Positions 5,409 to 6,832 of a stretch of DNA of 6,832 bases are shown here, in pieces. The notes under the pieces are model-generated. The model had not been told where the DNA came from, ran no database searches, and saw only the letters and a program-made list of their open reading frames with translations. The stretch covers positions 1-6,832 of the forward strand of contig JAHIOK010000294.1 of NCBI GenBank assembly GCA_018895315.1, given 5' to 3'. A program made the position numbers and the translations under genes. Origin of the DNA: Actinomycetota bacterium (lineage in GTDB: Bacteria; Actinomycetota; Actinomycetes; Actinomycetales; Microbacteriaceae). Each line of letters starts with the position of its first letter. The stretch's first letter is position 1.

Positions 5409-6464
5409 ATGCCATCACCCGCTGACCGCGAGAAGGCCCTCGAATCGGCCCTCGCCCAGATCGACCGGCAGTTCGGAAAGGGCTCGGTCATGCGACTGGG
5501 CAGCGACGAGCGTGCACCGGTCGAAGTCATCCCCACCGGTTCGATCGCGCTCGACGTGGCCCTCGGTGTCGGCGGGCTCCCGCGCGGACGCATCATCGAG
5601 ATCTACGGGCCGGAGTCCTCGGGTAAGACCACGCTCACGCTGCACGCGATCGCCAACGCCCAGCGCGCCGGCGGAATCGCTGCCTTCATCGACGCCGAGC
5701 ACGCGCTCGACCCCGACTACGCGATGAAGCTCGGCGTCGACATCGACGCACTGCTGGTGTCGCAGCCCGATACCGGTGAGCAGGCGCTCGAGATCGCCGA
5801 CATGCTCATTCGTTCCGGCTCGATCGACCTCATCGTCATCGACTCGGTCGCGGCTCTCGTTCCCCGGGCCGAGATCGAGGGCGAAATGGGCGACACGCAC
5901 GTCGGTCTCCAGGCACGCCTCATGTCTCAGGCGCTCCGCAAGCTCACCGGTGGTCTCAACCAGACCAACACGACGATGATCTTCATCAACCAGCTCCGCG
6001 AGAAGATCGGCGTGTTCTTCGGTTCGCCCGAGACCACCGCGGGTGGCAAGGCGCTCAAGTTCTACGCGTCGGTGCGCCTCGATATCCGTCGCATCGAGAC
6101 TCTGAAAGACGGTGCCGACGCGGTCGGCAACCGCACCCGCGTGAAGGTCGTCAAGAACAAGATGGCGCCGCCGTTCAAGCAGGCCGAGTTCGACATCCTC
6201 TACGGCACGGGCATTTCGCGTGAGGGCAGCCTTATCGACTTCGGAGTCGAGCACACCATCGTCAAGAAGTCCGGTGCGTGGTACACCTACGACGGCGAGC
6301 AGCTCGGTCAGGGCAAGGAGAACGCCCGTAACTTCCTTCTGAAGAACCCCGACATCGCCCTCGACATCGAGAAGAAGATCTTGTCGAAGCTCGGCGTCGG
6401 TCAGCCGAAGGTCGTCGAGGCTGCGCTGGCCGCCGATGAACTGGCCAAGCGCCGCCCGGCCTGA
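5409..6464 (+). CDS. recA: Recombinase RecA
   Basis: RecA polymerises on single-stranded DNA, uses ATP to pair and exchange homologous strands, and as the activated filament triggers LexA self-cleavage. The protein has 351 residues, the usual length. The N-terminal oligomerisation helix ([20 protein letters not shown], 7-26) is followed by the core. Walker A is GPESSGKT at 67-74 (K73), the catalytic glutamate is E97 in IDAEHALDP, Walker B is LIVIDS at 141-146, loop L1 is around 151-172 ([11 protein letters not shown]), and the allosteric glutamine is Q195 in [10 protein letters not shown]. Loop L2 runs to about 213 and reads [13 protein letters not shown]. No intein interrupts the gene, unlike some mycobacterial recA genes. 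The C-terminus ends [11 protein letters not shown] and lacks the long acidic tail of E. coli RecA. Upstream are an SOS box and a second damage-type promoter candidate. recX begins on the last base of the stop codon, so the two are very likely cotranscribed. Confidence 0.99.
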   Translation: MPSPADREKALESALAQIDRQFGKGSVMRLGSDERAPVEVIPTGSIALDVALGVGGLPRGRIIEIYGPESSGKTTLTLHAIANAQRAGGIAAFIDAEHALDPDYAMKLGVDIDALLVSQPDTGEQALEIADMLIRSGSIDLIVIDSVAALVPRAEIEGEMGDTHVGLQARLMSQALRKLTGGLNQTNTTMIFINQLREKIGVFFGSPETTAGGKALKFYASVRLDIRRIETLKDGADAVGNRTRVKVVKNKMAPPFKQAEFDILYGTGISREGSLIDFGVEHTIVKKSGAWYTYDGEQLGQGKENARNFLLKNPDIALDIEKKILSKLGVGQPKVVEAALAADELAKRRPA

Positions 6465-6832
6465 TGTCTCCGGTTGACGGTCACGGGGGCGAGCGTCTCG
6501 CTCCCGTGACCTACCTTCCCGGTGTCGCTCCGGCCGCGGCGCCCCGGTCCCGACCCACGGTCTCGTTCACGGACTCGTCCTGGGTCGATGAGGCGCCGGC
6601 ATCCGAATCCGAGACTGCTGATGCAACAGTGACATCGTTCGAGGCGCGTGTGAGCGTCGCAGATGATGACGACACCGCTCATGACGCCGACATCGATCAC
6701 TTGGCGGTCGTGGCGCGTGCTTCGGCCTCTCTCACCCGCAGCCTCGGGCGCAGGGGCCTGTCGGTCGCCGAAGCACGATCGAAGCTCCGTGGGGACGGAG
6801 TGTCGAGCGATGAGGTCGAAGACGTCATCGAC
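6464..6832 (+). CDS. recX: Regulatory protein RecX, N-terminal part (cut by window edge)
   Basis: RecX binds RecA filaments and restrains their growth and activity. The reading frame from the ATG at 6464, whose A is the last base of the recA stop (TGATG), stays open for 123 codons to the window end. Residues about 79-123 fit the first three-helix repeat of RecX: LAVVARASASLTRSLGRRGLS followed by VAEARSKLRGDGVSSDEVEDVID, equivalent to the family pattern of an 'ARRxxS..EL..KL...G' helix pair. The first 78 residues form a Pro/Ala-rich and then acidic, apparently disordered extension (ADDDDTAHDAD at 66-76), absent from short RecX proteins such as that of E. coli. The RLAPVTYLPG segment (11-20) looks like a conserved short motif and supports an early start. 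No Shine-Dalgarno sequence precedes the ATG, so reinitiation after recA is likely. Later in-frame starts exist (GTG at 6506, 6629, 6650 and 6710), so the start is less sure than the identity. Confidence 0.85.
   Translation, partial: MSPVDGHGGERLAPVTYLPGVAPAAAPRSRPTVSFTDSSWVDEAPASESETADATVTSFEARVSVADDDDTAHDADIDHLAVVARASASLTRSLGRRGLSVAEARSKLRGDGVSSDEVEDVID
6479..6511 (+). terminator. Strong hairpin at the recA-recX junction, candidate attenuator
   Basis: GGTCACGGGGGCGAG at 6479-6493 pairs with CTCGCTCCCGTGACC at 6497-6511 around the three-base loop CGT. The stem is 15 bp with a single G-U pair and is by far the strongest hairpin I found. It begins 15 bases after the recA stop. The bases after it (CTACCTTCCC) contain no T run, so it is not a canonical intrinsic terminator, though actinobacterial terminators often lack the T run. 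Partial termination between recA and recX is known in E. coli and keeps RecX low. Here the hairpin lies within codons 6-16 of the recX frame, so it could also hinder ribosomes or protect the recA mRNA 3' end. Confidence 0.62.

Noticed and set aside
5415..6254. Reverse-strand open frame of 279 codons opposite recA
   Set aside because: It is a shadow of recA, with Asp/Arg/Val/Glu-rich low-information sequence.

Overview
The window looks like chromosomal DNA of a high-G+C Gram-positive bacterium, an actinobacterium and most plausibly a Microbacteriaceae (Microbacterium-like). The evidence is the strong preference for G or C at third codon positions, the gene order ftsK - pgsA - cinA - clgR-like regulator - DUF3046 - recA - recX (a conserved actinobacterial block), and an actinobacterial-type SOS box (TCGAA-like arms) upstream of recA. 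The family placement comes from gene order and protein character, not from a search. Every gene is on the + strand. I see no insertion sequences, prophage parts, CRISPR arrays, tRNA or rRNA, and no sign of recent transfer.

Layout. Bases 7-501 encode a GNAT acetyltransferase whose upstream context is cut by the window edge. Bases 581-3277 encode FtsK, the membrane-anchored DNA translocase of the division septum. After a 48-base gap comes pgsA (3326-3898, phosphatidylglycerophosphate synthase), which overlaps cinA/pncC (3895-4443, NMN deamidase domain) by four bases. A 167-base gap carries a good ECF-sigma-type promoter and leads to a ClgR-like helix-turn-helix regulator (4611-4922), followed 15 bases later by a small DUF3046 protein (4938-5162). 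A 246-base regulatory region (5163-5408) then precedes recA (5409-6464). recX (from 6464) runs off the right edge.

How the parts work together. The theme is envelope and division maintenance next to stress and DNA-damage response. FtsK moves chromosome DNA at the septum and PgsA makes anionic phospholipid precursors. The ClgR-like protein is expected to activate Clp protease genes under stress, and RecA/RecX form the recombination and SOS module. The recA upstream region appears to carry two stacked damage-response inputs: a LexA-type SOS box at 5195-5210 and, closer to the gene, a near match to the LexA-independent (PafBC/RecA-NDp-type) promoter at 5282-5304. A 15-bp hairpin lies just after the recA stop, inside the first codons of recX, and probably limits how much recX is made relative to recA.

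This is a conserved housekeeping neighbourhood, and I found no undescribed multi-gene system. The points worth a second look are regulatory: the two-input recA promoter region, the hairpin inside the recX reading frame, the ECF-type promoter with an overlapping dyad before clgR, and possible leaderless starts for ftsK and pgsA.
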